From Aequorivita sp. UBA3180 (GTDB taxonomy: Bacteria > Bacteroidota > Bacteroidia > Flavobacteriales > Flavobacteriaceae): DNA of 64,000 nt. A model generated the notes under the pieces. It had not been told where the DNA came from, did not search any database, and worked only from the letters and a program-made list of their open reading frames with translations. Within the stretch, counting starts at the first letter, position 1. Each line of letters opens with the position of its first letter. Where the stretch lies: positions 94,158 to 158,157 of the forward strand of contig DEXQ01000015.1 in NCBI GenBank assembly GCA_002364215.1. Reading direction: 5' to 3'. The position numbers were made by a program, and so were the translations under genes. Positions 1 through 8,307 of this stretch are shown here, one piece after another.

Positions 1-1868
1 ATTCCCGCCATTCCAGTAACATTTGGAATCGTTTTGGATGGTTGCTGCAGTTTTGAATAATACTTCTCAAAATCTCTTTCAATGGTTGGATCTGGCTGCT
101 CTATACTTTCAACCTTATCAATATTTCGGGATTCGGTAAATATTTTTTGGGCTATTCTTTTGAAAACTGGCCCTGAAACATCAGCGCCATAAAAACCTTT
201 TTTGGTGCTTGGTTTGTGGATAATTACGATACAGGAATACTTGGGGTTTTCCGCAGGAAAAAATCCCGCAAATGATGAAATATAACGGCGGTTGCTTTTC
301 CAATCGGGCATCCAATATTCTGTTTGTGCAGTTCCCGTTTTTCCGGCCATTGAAAAATCTGGGGAGTAAAGTGATTTCCCCGTACCACGTATTACCGTGT
401 TCTTCATAATTTCCTTGATTTTACTCAAGGTCTCATCAGAACAGATTTTAGGGTTTATAACTTTGGTATCGTAAGTTGTTACTTTTTCATTCCAAGCGCG
501 AACCTCTTTTATGAAACGCGGCTTTACCATCACGCCATTATTTGCAATAGCATTGTAAAAGTTTAAGGTTTGCAGTGGGGTAAGTCGTAGATTATAACCA
601 TAAGCCATAGATGGCAAAGCATTTTTGCTCCATTTTTTATCGCCAGGCTGCGGAATCATAGGCACACCCTCACCTTTAATGGCAACACCTGTTTTTTCGG
701 TCAGGTGCCAGCTTTTTAAACGGTTGATGAATTTGTTGGGATTTTTGGAATAGTTATCATTTATAATTGTAGCCAAACCAATGTTTGAGGAAACTTCCAA
801 AGCTTTTGCAGCCGAAATTTTTCCGTAGCCGCCCCGGTGGGAATCGTAGATTTTTCTTCCGTAGAAAACTTTCACACCCTTACCTGTATCGACAACAGTA
901 CTAGTATCAATAACCTTATCCTCCAAAGCCGCCATCATAGCCATTACCTTAAAAGTAGAACCCGGTTCGTGCGATTCGCCGATGGCATAATTGAGTTTTT
1001 CATAATAGGTTCCGCTGGAAGTACGCCCCAAATTTGAAACGGCTTTTATCTCGCCCGTCGCAACTTCCATTACGATTACCGTTCCGTGCTCGGCTTCGTA
1101 ATATTCCAATTGTTTCAACAAAGCGTGGTGGGCAATGTCCTGCATATTCACATTGATAGTCGAAACAATATCATAGCCATCCTGCGGCTCTATTTCATTA
1201 TCGTCGGAAACTGGTTTCCACTGCCCTTTGGCAATTTTTTGCTTGAGGCGATGACCTTCCTTTCCGGTCAACAAATCATTAAAAGCACCTTCAAGTCCTA
1301 CGGCATAATAGCCGGGACGATCAAAAGCTTCATCACCGACGGTGCGTTGTGCAATTTTACCAATGGGATGTTCGCGAACGGTGCGCTGCTCCACAATGAT
1401 TCCACCCTTGTAGGGACCTTTGCGGAAAAGCGGCAGGTTTTTCACCTTTATATAATCTGAATAACCCAGATTTTTCACAATAAGCAAATACCTATTTTTA
1501 TCGGCACGCGCTTTTCTGAACATATTTTGATAATGCGAAACAGGCTTGCCAAACATCTTGCTCAACCCTTCTGAAAGCGGCTTTAAATTTTCCTTGAAAT
1601 CTTCCGAAGAAACCGTTACAGCATCAAAACGAATATCATATTTTGGAACCGAAGTGGCCAAAAGGCTGCCATCATCAGCATAAACATTACCACGGTTTGC
1701 AGGAATTACGAAATTTTTTGTAGTGTTCTCCTTTGCCAATTCGCGATATTTTTCACCATCCACAAACTGAATGTTCATCAACTTCACACTAATGGCAAGC
1801 GCAAAAAGAAACATGCATCCGGCAACGACGTATAGACGGTTCAATATGTTTTTTTCTTCAAAAGCCAT
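1..1868 (-). CDS. ftsI: Penicillin-binding protein FtsI (septal transpeptidase), C-terminus cut by window edge
   Basis: Read from ATG at 1868; the frame stays open to base 1, giving 622 residues without a stop. It cross-links septal peptidoglycan in the periplasm. One N-terminal membrane segment (about residues 12-30) precedes the PBP dimerisation domain and the transpeptidase domain. Visible active-site motifs are STFK at 304-307 (nucleophile S304), SSN at 360-362 and KTG at 510-512. The last visible residues, TIPNVTGMAG, look like the start of a PASTA domain. It is the fourth gene of the mraZ-rsmH-ftsL-like run, all minus strand. Family and position are clear; only the missing C-terminus is unknown. 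Confidence 0.95.
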   Translation of the reverse strand, partial: MAFEEKNILNRLYVVAGCMFLFALAISVKLMNIQFVDGEKYRELAKENTTKNFVIPANRGNVYADDGSLLATSVPKYDIRFDAVTVSSEDFKENLKPLSEGLSKMFGKPVSHYQNMFRKARADKNRYLLIVKNLGYSDYIKVKNLPLFRKGPYKGGIIVEQRTVREHPIGKIAQRTVGDEAFDRPGYYAVGLEGAFNDLLTGKEGHRLKQKIAKGQWKPVSDDNEIEPQDGYDIVSTINVNMQDIAHHALLKQLEYYEAEHGTVIVMEVATGEIKAVSNLGRTSSGTYYEKLNYAIGESHEPGSTFKVMAMMAALEDKVIDTSTVVDTGKGVKVFYGRKIYDSHRGGYGKISAAKALEVSSNIGLATIINDNYSKNPNKFINRLKSWHLTEKTGVAIKGEGVPMIPQPGDKKWSKNALPSMAYGYNLRLTPLQTLNFYNAIANNGVMVKPRFIKEVRAWNEKVTTYDTKVINPKICSDETLSKIKEIMKNTVIRGTGKSLYSPDFSMAGKTGTAQTEYWMPDWKSNRRYISSFAGFFPAENPKYSCIVIIHKPSTKKGFYGADVSGPVFKRIAQKIFTESRNIDKVESIEQPDPTIERDFEKYYSKLQQPSKTIPNVTGMAG

Positions 1869-1920
1869 GTTCAGGTATCGGTTGTCAGTTATTGGTTAAT
1901 GATTACACTTTTAGCATTAG

Positions 1921-2247
1921 CTATTTTTTATTTTCCGGTTCAATTATTCTAATTCTCTTCGGGGGTGTTGTGGATGGTTGCAAACCACGATTTTCCATAG
2001 CGGCTATAATTTTGCTTTCCATTCTTGCTTGCATCAACAGCATACGCACATCAACATATTCGCTTTTCAGTTCTTTAACCTGTGCGTTCAATTTTGAAAT
2101 TTTATGAACCTTCTTGTCTGCACTGTGCGAACTGCCAATCATAATCAAAGCAAGAACAGAAAGGAAAATGATAAAGCGCCAGTTTTTTAGCGCATCGTCA
2201 CTTACCAAGAATTTTCCTTTTATTATGTTGTAAAAACCCTCTTTCAT
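1921..2247 (-). CDS. FtsL-like cell division protein
   Basis: A 108-residue bitopic protein: about 23 cytoplasmic residues, one membrane segment at roughly 24-40, then a periplasmic part with heptad-like spacing suitable for a coiled coil and a basic, Pro-rich tail. This size and topology, and its place between rsmH and ftsI, are those of FtsL, the divisome scaffold that partners FtsB/FtsQ. FtsL sequences are poorly conserved, so the call rests mainly on synteny and topology. It starts 1 bp after the rsmH stop, so translation is probably coupled. Confidence 0.8.
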   Translation of the reverse strand: MKEGFYNIIKGKFLVSDDALKNWRFIIFLSVLALIMIGSSHSADKKVHKISKLNAQVKELKSEYVDVRMLLMQARMESKIIAAMENRGLQPSTTPPKRIRIIEPENKK

Positions 2248-2248
2248 A

Positions 2249-3154
2249 TTATAACTTCTTCGCTATACGAAGCTTGGCACTTCGGGCGCGGTTATTTAGT
2301 TTTATTTCTTCCTCGGAAGGAATGATAAATTTTCCCACCGCCTTAAAAGGCACTTCAAAATGTCCAAAAGCATCCTTCTCCGGCTCCCCCTCAAACAATC
2401 CATTTCGGATATATCTTTTTACCAGCCTATCTTCCAAAGAGTGGTAGCTTATCAGGCTAAGGCGCCCACCCGGTTTTAAAACTTCGTTTGTTTGCAGCAA
2501 AAATTCTTTCAATGCTTCCAATTCCTGGTTTACTTCAATGCGAATGGCCTGATAAATCTGGGCCAAAATCTTGTTCTCTTTATGCGCTGGCAGAAACCTG
2601 CTCAACACTTTTTTTAATTGCTCGCTAGTTTTTATTTTTTCATTTTGGCGCGCTTCCACAATTACACGGGCCATTCCCGCAGCACTTCGCAATTCGCCAT
2701 AATTTGAAAGCACACTTCGCAGCTGCGTTTCTTCGTATTTATTCACTACTGTGTATGCCGAAAAATTGCTGTCGCGATTCATTCGCATATCCAGATCGGC
2801 TTCAAAACGGGTAGAAAAACCTCTTTCAGCAACATCAAATTGATGCGAGGAGACCCCAAAATCGCCCAAAATCCCATCAACGGTTCGGTAGCCGTGAAAT
2901 CTCAAAAATTGCTTCAGGAACCGAAAATTTTGATTTATAAGCAAAAAACGCGTATCGTCGATAGCGTTTTCCAAAGCGTCTTTGTCCTGGTCAAAAGCGA
3001 TAAGTTTTCCATCGGGACCTAAGCGCTTTAAGATTTCTCGGGAGTGGCCTCCCCCACCGAAAGTAACATCCACATAAATCCCCTCTGGCTTTATGTTAAG
3101 CCCATCAACAGTTTCTTTAAGCAAAACCGGATTATGATACTCCATCACCATCAT
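2249..3154 (-). CDS. rsmH: 16S rRNA (cytosine1402-N4)-methyltransferase RsmH (MraW)
   Basis: A 301-residue SAM-dependent methyltransferase that modifies C1402 of 16S rRNA. The N-terminal YHNPVLLKETV and the SAM-binding DVTFGGGGHS (GGGGHS at 33-38) are typical of the family, as is its length. The longest frame starts at 3154 and overlaps mraZ by 23 bp; the later Met at 3145, giving MEYHNPVLL, matches the usual family N-terminus better. Second gene of the mraZ operon, so its expression should follow MraZ control. Confidence 0.96.
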   Translation of the reverse strand: MMVMEYHNPVLLKETVDGLNIKPEGIYVDVTFGGGGHSREILKRLGPDGKLIAFDQDKDALENAIDDTRFLLINQNFRFLKQFLRFHGYRTVDGILGDFGVSSHQFDVAERGFSTRFEADLDMRMNRDSNFSAYTVVNKYEETQLRSVLSNYGELRSAAGMARVIVEARQNEKIKTSEQLKKVLSRFLPAHKENKILAQIYQAIRIEVNQELEALKEFLLQTNEVLKPGGRLSLISYHSLEDRLVKRYIRNGLFEGEPEKDAFGHFEVPFKAVGKFIIPSEEEIKLNNRARSAKLRIAKKL

Positions 3155-3605
3155 TGCTTTTGTTTCCCATTACTTCTTCGGCCAAATCGGCAAAATCGCT
3201 TGCGGCATCATCAATAGCCTGTTCGTATTTGTCTTTATCCCAAACCTCCACAATATTTATTGCGGAAGAGAATACAATCTCTTTACTGATACCCGCAAAA
3301 GAAAGCAGGTCTTTGGGAATCAACAATCTACCAGTAGCATCAAGCTCTACGGTCTTTACGCCCGCGGTAAATCTTCTTATGAAATCGTTGTTTTTTCTAT
3401 TAAATCGATTCAGCTCGCCCATTTTTAGCATGAGAGCGTCCCATTCTTTCATTGGGTAAATTTCCAGGCAAGGCTGAAAGACAGCTCTTTTAATTACAAA
3501 GCCTTCGGGAGCTACAGTTGCCAATTGCTTTTTCAGCGGCGCAGGTACCATGACCCTTCCCTTTACGTCTGCTTTACATTCGTATGTGCCTATTAGATTG
3601 AGCAT
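3132..3605 (-). CDS. mraZ: Transcriptional regulator MraZ
   Basis: 157 residues with two SpoVT/AbrB-like half domains, each carrying a signature: KGRVMVPAPLKKQL near the N-terminus and DATGRLLIPKDL in the middle. MraZ forms ring oligomers that bind direct repeats upstream of its own operon. Those repeats are present here at 3655-3701. It is the first gene of the division cluster, starting at ATG 3605 about 33 bp after a TATATTTG -7 element. Identification is secure. Confidence 0.96.
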   Translation of the reverse strand: MLNLIGTYECKADVKGRVMVPAPLKKQLATVAPEGFVIKRAVFQPCLEIYPMKEWDALMLKMGELNRFNRKNNDFIRRFTAGVKTVELDATGRLLIPKDLLSFAGISKEIVFSSAINIVEVWDKDKYEQAIDDAASDFADLAEEVMGNKSNDGDGVS

Positions 3606-3637
3606 TGTGGAAATTCCCGATTTGTAATTTATAGTTT

Positions 3638-3645
3638 CAAATATA
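3638..3645 (-). promoter_or_regulatory. -7 promoter element of mraZ operon
   Basis: On the minus strand this reads TATATTTG, a full match to the Bacteroidota -7 consensus TAnnTTTG, 33 bp before the mraZ ATG. No TTG is present at the usual -33 distance; the MraZ boxes occupy that position instead. Confidence 0.65.
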
Positions 3646-3654
3646 TATAACTTT

Positions 3655-3701
3655 TACCACATTTTACCACATTCTACCACTTTGTTGATAAGTTTTACCA
3701 C
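3655..3701 (-). promoter_or_regulatory. MraZ operator: four GTGGTA direct repeats
   Basis: On the minus strand the hexamer GTGGTA occurs four times (hexamers on the plus strand end at 3660, 3670, 3680 and 3701), giving centre spacings of 10, 10 and 21 bp, that is one, one and two helical turns. Three of the four continue as GTGGTAAAA. The array starts directly upstream of the -7 element and covers the -33 region. MraZ is known to bind phased GTGG-type repeats ahead of its own gene. Confidence 0.85.
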
Positions 3702-3809
3702 TTTGTAGATAAAGTGAAATCGATACAGTAAATAACAAAGCCTTATTTTAAATAGACCTTATGAAATAATTTTGTTTACTTTTGTCATTCTAAATTGCAG
3801 CAACCAAGC

Positions 3810-4574
3810 ATGTCGGAAAACTTAAAGAAAGAAGGAAAATTTTCATATTTAGAAATAGGTGAAGGCACTCCAATAATCATCCTTCACGGGCTTATGGGCG
3901 GGTTGAGCAATTTTGATGGCGTTGCAGATTTCTTTCCGCCAAAAGGCTATAAAATTTTAATTCCCGAATTGCCCATTTACAAGATGACTTTGTTGCGTAC
4001 CAATGTGAAAAATTTCGCAAAATATGTAGCGCAGTTTATTGACCATCTGGGTTATAAAGAAGTGATTCTTTTGGGAAATTCTCTGGGTGGGCATATTGGC
4101 CTTTTATGCACAAAAATGTATCCTGAAAAAGTGAAAGCTTTAATAATCACAGGAAGTTCTGGCCTCTATGAAAGTGCTATGGGCGAAAGCTATCCAAAAC
4201 GCGGCGATTATGAATATATCCGCCAAAAAGCAGAAAATGTGTTTTATGACCCTGCCGTTGCAACCAAAGAAATTGTTGATGATGTTTATGAAACTGTAAA
4301 CGATCGAAACAAATTAATACGAACTCTTGCCATTGCAAAAAGTGCCATTAGACATAATATGGCCAAGGATTTACCAAAAATGCACACTCCTACCTGCATA
4401 ATTTGGGGTAAAAATGACAATGTAACCCCTCCAGAAGTCGCAATAGAATTTGATGAGCTTCTGCCAGATTCTGAATTATTTTGGATTGATAAATGTGGCC
4501 ACGCCGCAATGATGGAGCATCCCGATGAGTTTAATGAACTTCTTTACGCTTGGTTGCAGAAACGAGGGTTTTAG
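3810..4574 (+). CDS. Alpha/beta hydrolase
   Basis: 254 residues from ATG 3810; a longer frame opens at TTG 3795, but the ATG gives the more usual start. The fold signature is complete: HGLMGG near residues 26-31 (oxyanion region), nucleophile elbow GNSLGG with S91, acid D203 in KNDNVTPP and H231 in GHAAMMEHP. No signal peptide, so cytoplasmic. Substrate cannot be told; such proteins include esterases and C-C hydrolases. It is divergent from mraZ and followed by engB. TACTTTTG (3777-3784) and TAATTTTG (3767-3774) are candidate -7 elements. Confidence 0.88.
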   Translation: MSENLKKEGKFSYLEIGEGTPIIILHGLMGGLSNFDGVADFFPPKGYKILIPELPIYKMTLLRTNVKNFAKYVAQFIDHLGYKEVILLGNSLGGHIGLLCTKMYPEKVKALIITGSSGLYESAMGESYPKRGDYEYIRQKAENVFYDPAVATKEIVDDVYETVNDRNKLIRTLAIAKSAIRHNMAKDLPKMHTPTCIIWGKNDNVTPPEVAIEFDELLPDSELFWIDKCGHAAMMEHPDEFNELLYAWLQKRGF

Positions 4575-4592
4575 TAGTTCCAAGTTTCAGGC

Positions 4593-4630
4593 TTCAAGTT
4601 TCAAGTTTCAAGTTTCAAGTTTCAAGTTTC
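4593..4630. repeat. Tandem TTCAAGT heptamer, 5.4 copies
   Basis: Five perfect direct copies of TTCAAGT start at 4593 and are followed by a partial TTC, between the hydrolase and engB. A 7-bp unit is not a helical multiple, so slipped-strand expansion is the simplest origin. Copy number may vary between strains. Confidence 0.9.
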
Positions 4631-4649
4631 TAAAAAACGTATTCTCCCC

Positions 4650-4696
4650 CATAACCCTTAACTCCTAACCATTAACTCATAACTCCTAACCCTAAA
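4650..4696. repeat. Degenerate TAACCCTTAACTCC tandem repeat
   Basis: Imperfect repeats of TAAC(C/T)C(C/T)TAA directly upstream of engB. The same kind of sequence recurs at about 53160-53186 before the MerR gene, so it is a dispersed low-complexity element rather than a gene-specific operator. Confidence 0.6.
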
Positions 4697-4699
4697 GCA

Positions 4700-5311
4700 A
4701 TGCAAATAAAATCGGCAGAATTTCTAATGAGCAACAGCGAGGTTGCAAAATGTCCCAAAGACCGTTTGCCGGAATACGCTTTTATTGGGCGCAGTAACGT
4801 TGGCAAATCTTCTTTGATCAATATGCTGATGCAGCGCAAGAGTTTGGCTAAAACTTCGGGACGGCCTGGAAAAACACAACTGATCAACCACTTTCTCGTA
4901 AATAAAAATTGGTATTTGGTAGATTTGCCGGGCTATGGGTATGCCCGTGTTTCAAAAAGCAGTAAAAAAGTTTTTCAAAAATTCATTACAAACTACTTTG
5001 AAAAGAGAGAACAAATGGTACTCGCTTTCGTTTTAGTAGATTGTCGCCACGAACCCCAACCTATTGATTTGGAATTTATGCAGTGGATGGGCGAAAGCGG
5101 AATTCCCTTCAACATAATTTTTACCAAGGCAGACAAATTGAAACCAAAAGCTTTGGAAAGAAATATTGCCGCATACACTGAAAAAATGCTCGAAACCTGG
5201 GAAGAAATGCCTCACTATTTTGTTACTTCAGCCAGTGATTCCACAGGAAGGGAGGAAGTGTTGAATTATATTGATGAATTAAACAATTCTATTCAAACTT
5301 CTGAATTTTAA
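4700..5311 (+). CDS. engB: Ribosome biogenesis GTPase EngB (YihA/YsxC)
   Basis: 203 residues, the normal length. G1 GRSNVGKSS at 30-38, G3 DLPG at 75-78, G4 TKAD at 142-145 and G5 SAS at 177-179 are all present. EngB is a TRAFAC GTPase needed for late 50S subunit assembly. ATG 4700 follows an A-rich stretch. It is convergent with gldC, only 6 bp apart. Confidence 0.96.
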   Translation: MQIKSAEFLMSNSEVAKCPKDRLPEYAFIGRSNVGKSSLINMLMQRKSLAKTSGRPGKTQLINHFLVNKNWYLVDLPGYGYARVSKSSKKVFQKFITNYFEKREQMVLAFVLVDCRHEPQPIDLEFMQWMGESGIPFNIIFTKADKLKPKALERNIAAYTEKMLETWEEMPHYFVTSASDSTGREEVLNYIDELNNSIQTSEF

Positions 5312-5317
5312 AATTCT

Positions 5318-5656
5318 CTAGTCCCGCTTCAGCTCTAGCTTTTCCGCAAAATAATCGCAAAAATCACGCATTGTCGCGCTCATCTTGTCATCGTTTGTTG
5401 CACGTTGAAAAGTATCGGCCATCGCGCTTAAGGTTTGATGGAAAAAAATCTTCATTTCATCTACCGGCATTTCTTTTGTCCAAAGATCTATTCTAAGCGA
5501 TTCCTTGCTTTTACTGTCCCAAACCGATAGCATTACCGCTTTGGTTTCTTCGTTTGAAACACCGCCGTCCTCGGCTGTCCAATTGATAGTTTCCGGAACT
5601 TTATTTTCGTCAAGACCTACTTTTAAACTTATTTCTGAAGTATGTTTAATTGCCAT
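5318..5656 (-). CDS. gldC: Gliding motility protein GldC
   Basis: 112 residues starting MAIKHTSEISLKVGLDENKVP, with the GldC-typical WTAEDGG segment, and no signal peptide. GldC supports the gliding machinery of Flavobacteriia and is always found beside gldB. Its ATG shares one base with the gldB stop (TAATG arrangement), so the two are translationally coupled. Homologues occur in non-gliding relatives too, so motility cannot be inferred from it alone. Confidence 0.93.
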   Translation of the reverse strand: MAIKHTSEISLKVGLDENKVPETINWTAEDGGVSNEETKAVMLSVWDSKSKESLRIDLWTKEMPVDEMKIFFHQTLSAMADTFQRATNDDKMSATMRDFCDYFAEKLELKRD

Positions 5657-6645
5657 TATTTCTTTGGTTTGTATTTTGAATTTGTAAATATTTCTTCAGC
5701 ATCTGTTATCATCAGCCGCTGCACATCAGTATCGTTTTTTTCCATATAGGCACGGACAATTTTCCAGCCCAAATAGCGCCCTAACATTCCGGGAGATTCG
5801 TTGTCTATTTCCAAGTAAAACTTTGAAAAAGGGGCAGGAGTTATAAACCGTGCTCCCAGTTTTGGGTCTGTACTATAGAGCAATTCCTTCTCAATAAAGT
5901 AGCGCCACATATACTCCTCGTTTTCTTCGGCCCATTGATATTCCTCATCGGTATAGCCTATTTTTTGGGCATCCGTAGCATTTGGAAGCCAAAGATCTTT
6001 TAAATAGAGCTCTTTCCCAAAGTAAATAATCTGTCCCAAAAAAGTAGCTTTGCTGGGCGGTTTTATATACTGCCTTGCATAGACTTCCGCCACATCGGGA
6101 CCTATTTGCGCAGGCTTCATTTCTTTGGAAATGTATTTATCAATTCCTTCGTAAAAACGGTGTTCGGCGCCCAAATAATTGTCTAAACCAATAACGAGCA
6201 TACTATCTGCAAGAATAACCTTGTTGCGATAATCTACGTCTGATGTAGTAGTTACCACCAATGGGGTTGTAAATTTCGGAAAGTAATATTTTAAGTGTTG
6301 AAACAATGGAATAAGTGTCTGTTCCAATGCTTCCTCATTCGAAAAAGTTTTTGCCACTTCTTCCTCCAGCTGATTTTGCAGCGTATCGTTTAATTTTTCA
6401 ATCCAAATACTATCGTTGTATTGCTTTGGGAAAAACGCCGGAAATTCAGCTTTCAGCTTTGGAAGCGTTTCGGCACTAGCTGAAGCAAATTCCTTATCAA
6501 AACGGATAATTTCAACATTCATAGGAATTTCTTCAATCTCTTTTTCAACTTTGCTTTCGTTATTACACGAAAAAAAGAAAATGCCCAAGAGAATCAATGC
6601 GCAATATTTCACCATAGTAAAAATGTTATTGTTGGTTAACGCCAT
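5656..6645 (-). CDS. gldB: Gliding motility lipoprotein GldB
   Basis: 329 residues in the longest frame; the better start is the internal Met at 6615, which begins a compact lipoprotein signal (MVKYCALILLGIFFFSC, lipobox FFSC). After the acylated Cys comes an acidic linker and the GldB domain, a predicted metal-free zincin-like fold. GldB is an essential component of the gliding apparatus and is anchored in the cell envelope. Upstream of gldC with a 1-bp overlap. TACCTTTG on the minus strand (6685-6692) is a candidate -7 element, shared region with the divergent nadE. Confidence 0.93.
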   Translation of the reverse strand: MALTNNNIFTMVKYCALILLGIFFFSCNNESKVEKEIEEIPMNVEIIRFDKEFASASAETLPKLKAEFPAFFPKQYNDSIWIEKLNDTLQNQLEEEVAKTFSNEEALEQTLIPLFQHLKYYFPKFTTPLVVTTTSDVDYRNKVILADSMLVIGLDNYLGAEHRFYEGIDKYISKEMKPAQIGPDVAEVYARQYIKPPSKATFLGQIIYFGKELYLKDLWLPNATDAQKIGYTDEEYQWAEENEEYMWRYFIEKELLYSTDPKLGARFITPAPFSKFYLEIDNESPGMLGRYLGWKIVRAYMEKNDTDVQRLMITDAEEIFTNSKYKPKK

Positions 6646-6720
6646 TCCTTTTTATTAATTTTATCTTTAACCACTTTTGCCGTGCAAAGGTATTATTATA
6701 AAAGATTAAAAACACAGAAA

Positions 6721-7509
6721 ATGCAGACTGAAAAAGTTATAGAATATATTGTAGATTGGTTAAAAACCTATGCACAAGACGCAAAAATGGATGGTTTTGT
6801 AATTGGAATAAGCGGTGGGATTGATTCTGCGGTAACCTCAGCCCTCTGTGCAAAAACTGGGCTTGACTTATTATGTGTGGAAATGCCCATTCATCAGGCA
6901 TCGTCTCAAGTAAGCCGAGCAGTTAATCATATTGCCTGGCTGAAGGAAAATTTTGTGAAAGTTGAAAAAATTGAAGTAAACCTTACCCCTGTTTTTGATT
7001 CCTTGATTGCCGCTTTGCCAGAAGTTGAAAAAGAAGAAGAGCGTTTCATGTCGCTCGCAAATACACGTGCTCGTTTGCGGATGACGACCCTTTATTATTT
7101 TGCAGCCCTGAACAAATATCTAGTGGCAGGAACCGGCAATAAAGTAGAAGATTTTGGTGTGGGTTTTTATACAAAATACGGCGACGGCGGTGTAGATTTA
7201 AGTCCTATTGCTGATTTGATGAAGAGTGAGGTCTATGAAATTGCACGCTTTTTAGGAATAAATAAAGAAATAATTGCCGCGGCACCAACAGATGGATTAT
7301 GGGGCGATGACCGAACCGACGAAGACCAACTTGGTGCAAGTTATGACGAACTGGAATGGGCAATGAAAATGGATGAAAAAGGTAAAAGCAGCCCAGATTT
7401 TTCAGGGAGGGAGAAAGTGGTTTTTGACATTTACAAAAAATTGAACAGCGCCAACCAGCATAAAATGCTCCCAATTCCTATTTGCGAAATCCCAAAAGAA
7501 TTGAAATAA
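6721..7509 (+). CDS. nadE: NH3-dependent NAD+ synthetase
   Basis: 262 residues from ATG 6721; the frame is open from GTG 6682, but the extra residues (RYYYKRLKTQK) are unlike the family. The N-type ATP pyrophosphatase loop SGGIDS is at residues 30-35, and the C-terminal P2-like region GLWGDDRTDEDQLGASYDELE is present. There is no glutaminase domain, so ammonia is the nitrogen donor for converting deamido-NAD to NAD. Divergent from gldB. Confidence 0.93.
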   Translation: MQTEKVIEYIVDWLKTYAQDAKMDGFVIGISGGIDSAVTSALCAKTGLDLLCVEMPIHQASSQVSRAVNHIAWLKENFVKVEKIEVNLTPVFDSLIAALPEVEKEEERFMSLANTRARLRMTTLYYFAALNKYLVAGTGNKVEDFGVGFYTKYGDGGVDLSPIADLMKSEVYEIARFLGINKEIIAAAPTDGLWGDDRTDEDQLGASYDELEWAMKMDEKGKSSPDFSGREKVVFDIYKKLNSANQHKMLPIPICEIPKELK

Positions 7510-7673
7510 TATTGTTATTTATCGAACAATTTAACCATTAAACGAAAGGTTTACTTTTCTTCCCTTGTATATTTTATATATCCAAAATGTAGTATTAATA
7601 TTACGTGTCTAAAACTCATTTGCTCCCCAAATCTGAAGGTTTTATTCATTCTTGAATTTATAAAAACACTAAG

Positions 7674-8306
7674 ATGAAAAAAGTTGTAATTGCAGACCAC
7701 CACCCTGTAACCAGAAAAGGCGCTTCCGTTTTACTAGATAGCACCAATGAATATTTGATTGTTGGAAAAGTATCCCGCGGATCGGAACTATTAAAATGCC
7801 TCGAGAAAGAACGTCCAGATATTTTAATTTTAGAATTGAACATTCCTGAAATTAATGGTTTTCATGCACTTCGCAGCATTCGCGAAGAGTTCCCGAAAAC
7901 CCGAATCGCTATCTTTTCTTCACATCCTGAAGAAATTTATGCCCTGCGCTCAGTAAAATCTGGTGCTGCGGGCTATATTCCAAAAACAATTTCTTCCGAA
8001 TTATTTCTACATGCTATCAAACGTATCGCGATGGGCGGCATATTTTTGAATGATGAGTTTGCAGCCGCTTTCAACAGCCGTTCTGTAAATGACAATACTC
8101 TGGTAGGCAGGTACAAAAAACTTTCTGCAAGGGAAATTGAAGTACTCAATCTGCTATCAAATGGAAAGCGTAATAAAGATATTGCTTCGCTTTTGGAAAT
8201 TAACGAAAAGACCGTAAGTACTTACAAAACAAGACTATTAAAAAAACTGAATGTTACAAGTTTGGCAGAGTTGATAAACCAAGCGCGGATGTTTCAGTTT
8301 TCTTAA
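7674..8306 (+). CDS. NarL/LuxR-type response regulator with Glu at the phosphoacceptor site
   Basis: 210 residues: receiver domain at about 3-120 and LuxR-type HTH at about 148-207 (KLSAREIEVLNLLSNGKRNKDIA). The acidic pocket is partly kept (D8, and the conserved Lys in GYIPK near 104), but the position normally occupied by the phosphoacceptor Asp is Glu (E54 in LILELNIP, encoded GAA). The protein may therefore act without phosphorylation. No kinase gene adjoins it: nadE is upstream and dnaG is convergent 1 bp away. Target genes are unknown. Confidence 0.88.
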   Translation: MKKVVIADHHPVTRKGASVLLDSTNEYLIVGKVSRGSELLKCLEKERPDILILELNIPEINGFHALRSIREEFPKTRIAIFSSHPEEIYALRSVKSGAAGYIPKTISSELFLHAIKRIAMGGIFLNDEFAAAFNSRSVNDNTLVGRYKKLSAREIEVLNLLSNGKRNKDIASLLEINEKTVSTYKTRLLKKLNVTSLAELINQARMFQFS

Positions 8307-8307
8307 T

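Noticed and set aside
4593..4630. TTCAAGT tandem as a binding-site array
   Set aside because: Seven-bp spacing rotates around the helix and the repeat is perfect and contiguous, so slippage is the simpler reading.
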